Assembly: GCA_018399475.1 (NCBI GenBank)
Contig: JAGYOS010000103.1
Location: 1-6,825 of the forward strand
Length of the DNA: 6,825 nucleotides
Source of the DNA: a bacterium
GTDB lineage: Bacteria > Patescibacteriota > Minisyncoccia > CAIUEV01 > JAHKAQ01
Direction of reading: 5' to 3'
Shown: positions 6,412 to 6,825 of the stretch, piece after piece
Layout: each line of letters begins with the position of its first letter
Position numbering within the stretch: position 1 is the stretch's first letter
Translations under genes and position numbers: made by a program
Notes under the pieces: generated by a model
Seen by the model: the letters and a program-made list of their open reading frames with translations, nothing else
What the model was told of the DNA's origin: nothing
The model's database searches: none

Positions 6412-6483
6412 AAAAAATTTAAATTAAAAAGAAATCAAGCCTGTTTTAAACAGACCGGAAAAAGTGGTTAAAAATGAAAGAAT

Positions 6484-6825
6484 TTATTTATTTTCACCCG
6501 CCGCCGTACAAGCCTCACGAGCAATTATAATTTCTTCATCGGTTGGAATAACCAAAACCGCAGTTTTCCCCTGATCAACAAAAGCTAAATCCTTAATTAT
6601 TGCTTCTCTCGTTTGAGGATTTCCAGAACCGATAGTGCCCGTAAAGACCAAAGCGTCGCAACCTCCTAAAATGGCATAATAAGCCCCGATATATTTTTGA
6701 ATCCGATAAACATACATTTCAAAAGCCAAGCGAGCATTTTCATCTTCTCCTTTCTCTAAAATTTCCAAAACTTCCAGCATGCTTTGCTTCCCGCAAATTC
6801 CGTAAATTCCGCTTTGCCGATTAAG
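6484..6825 (-). CDS. ackA: Acetate kinase, C-terminal part (partial, 5' end beyond the window)
   Basis: Interconverts acetyl phosphate + ADP and acetate + ATP, an ATP-yielding step of fermentation in the cytosol. The reading frame is open to the window edge: the 113 visible residues begin LNRQSGIYGICG, matching the family's LNKxSGLxGxSG, so the ATG at 6780 is internal. Further family blocks are ARLAFEMYVYRIQKYIGAYY (the AxxAxxxFxYRxxKYIGAY segment), GCDALVFTGTIGSGN (normally GxDALVFTGGIGEN) and VLVIPTDEEIIIARE, whose glutamate matches the nucleotide/metal-site glutamate near the end of known acetate kinases. Three things are unusual: GTIGSGN instead of GGIGEN, GKQSMLEV instead of GxSSDxRxV, and a short link (DLAFVDQGKTAVLVIP) where most family members have about 20 more residues between these blocks. 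Function is probable; an altered enzyme cannot be excluded. Confidence 0.88.
   Translation of the reverse strand, partial: LNRQSGIYGICGKQSMLEVLEILEKGEDENARLAFEMYVYRIQKYIGAYYAILGGCDALVFTGTIGSGNPQTREAIIKDLAFVDQGKTAVLVIPTDEEIIIAREACTAAGENK

Noticed and set aside
6778..6780. ATG at 6780 as the start of the acetate kinase gene
   Set aside because: The frame remains open to the window edge and the upstream residues match the acetate kinase family.

Overview
The window is AT-rich and every gene in it lies on the minus strand. It carries the 5' two thirds of a 16S rRNA gene and six protein genes. The 16S sequence points to an uncultivated bacterium of the Candidate Phyla Radiation (Patescibacteria, Parcubacteria-like, possibly the ABY1 group). 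The evidence is the V1 wording GGATAAGGCATGCAAG, the altered 530 loop (GCAGCAGCGGTGATAC), GGAATAGACGG in place of GGAATTGACGG, and hairpin insertions within the rRNA. The placement is made from memory of such sequences, not from a search.

Layout, in the direction of transcription (right to left). At the right edge is the C-terminal part of acetate kinase (6484-6825, running off the window). It is followed by recJ (4690-6411), a small RNase HI (4226-4642) and a sugar-phosphate-type nucleotidyltransferase (3493-4188). The gaps between these are about 40-75 bp, so they look like one transcription unit. A 320-bp gap (3173-3492) follows. On the plus strand it holds a promoter-like sequence, a perfect 16-bp stem-loop and a hairpin with a T-tract, which together look like an undescribed small RNA gene pointing against the flanking genes. 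Next come tsaC (2501-3172) and an MFS transporter (1271-2482), 18 bp apart. The final block is the rRNA control region (about 997-1270): AT-rich UP-like tract, TTGACA-17-TATATT promoter, boxB-like hairpin, boxA and the 16S gene.

Functionally the proteins are mostly housekeeping: substrate-level ATP formation from acetyl phosphate (AckA), single-strand DNA degradation in repair (RecJ), RNA-DNA hybrid removal (RNase H), nucleotide-sugar synthesis (nucleotidyltransferase), the first step of tRNA t6A synthesis (TsaC) and a membrane transporter of unknown substrate. No defence system, CRISPR array, transposase or phage gene is visible.

The most unusual content is in RNA. Two copies of nearly the same AT-rich hairpin, 60 and 68 nt between matching CGCCCAA/TTGGGCG ends, sit in two different helices (about h9 and h17) of the same 16S rRNA. 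They look like copies of one small palindromic element, or like rRNA intervening sequences. The second point of interest is the candidate small RNA at about 3332-3461.
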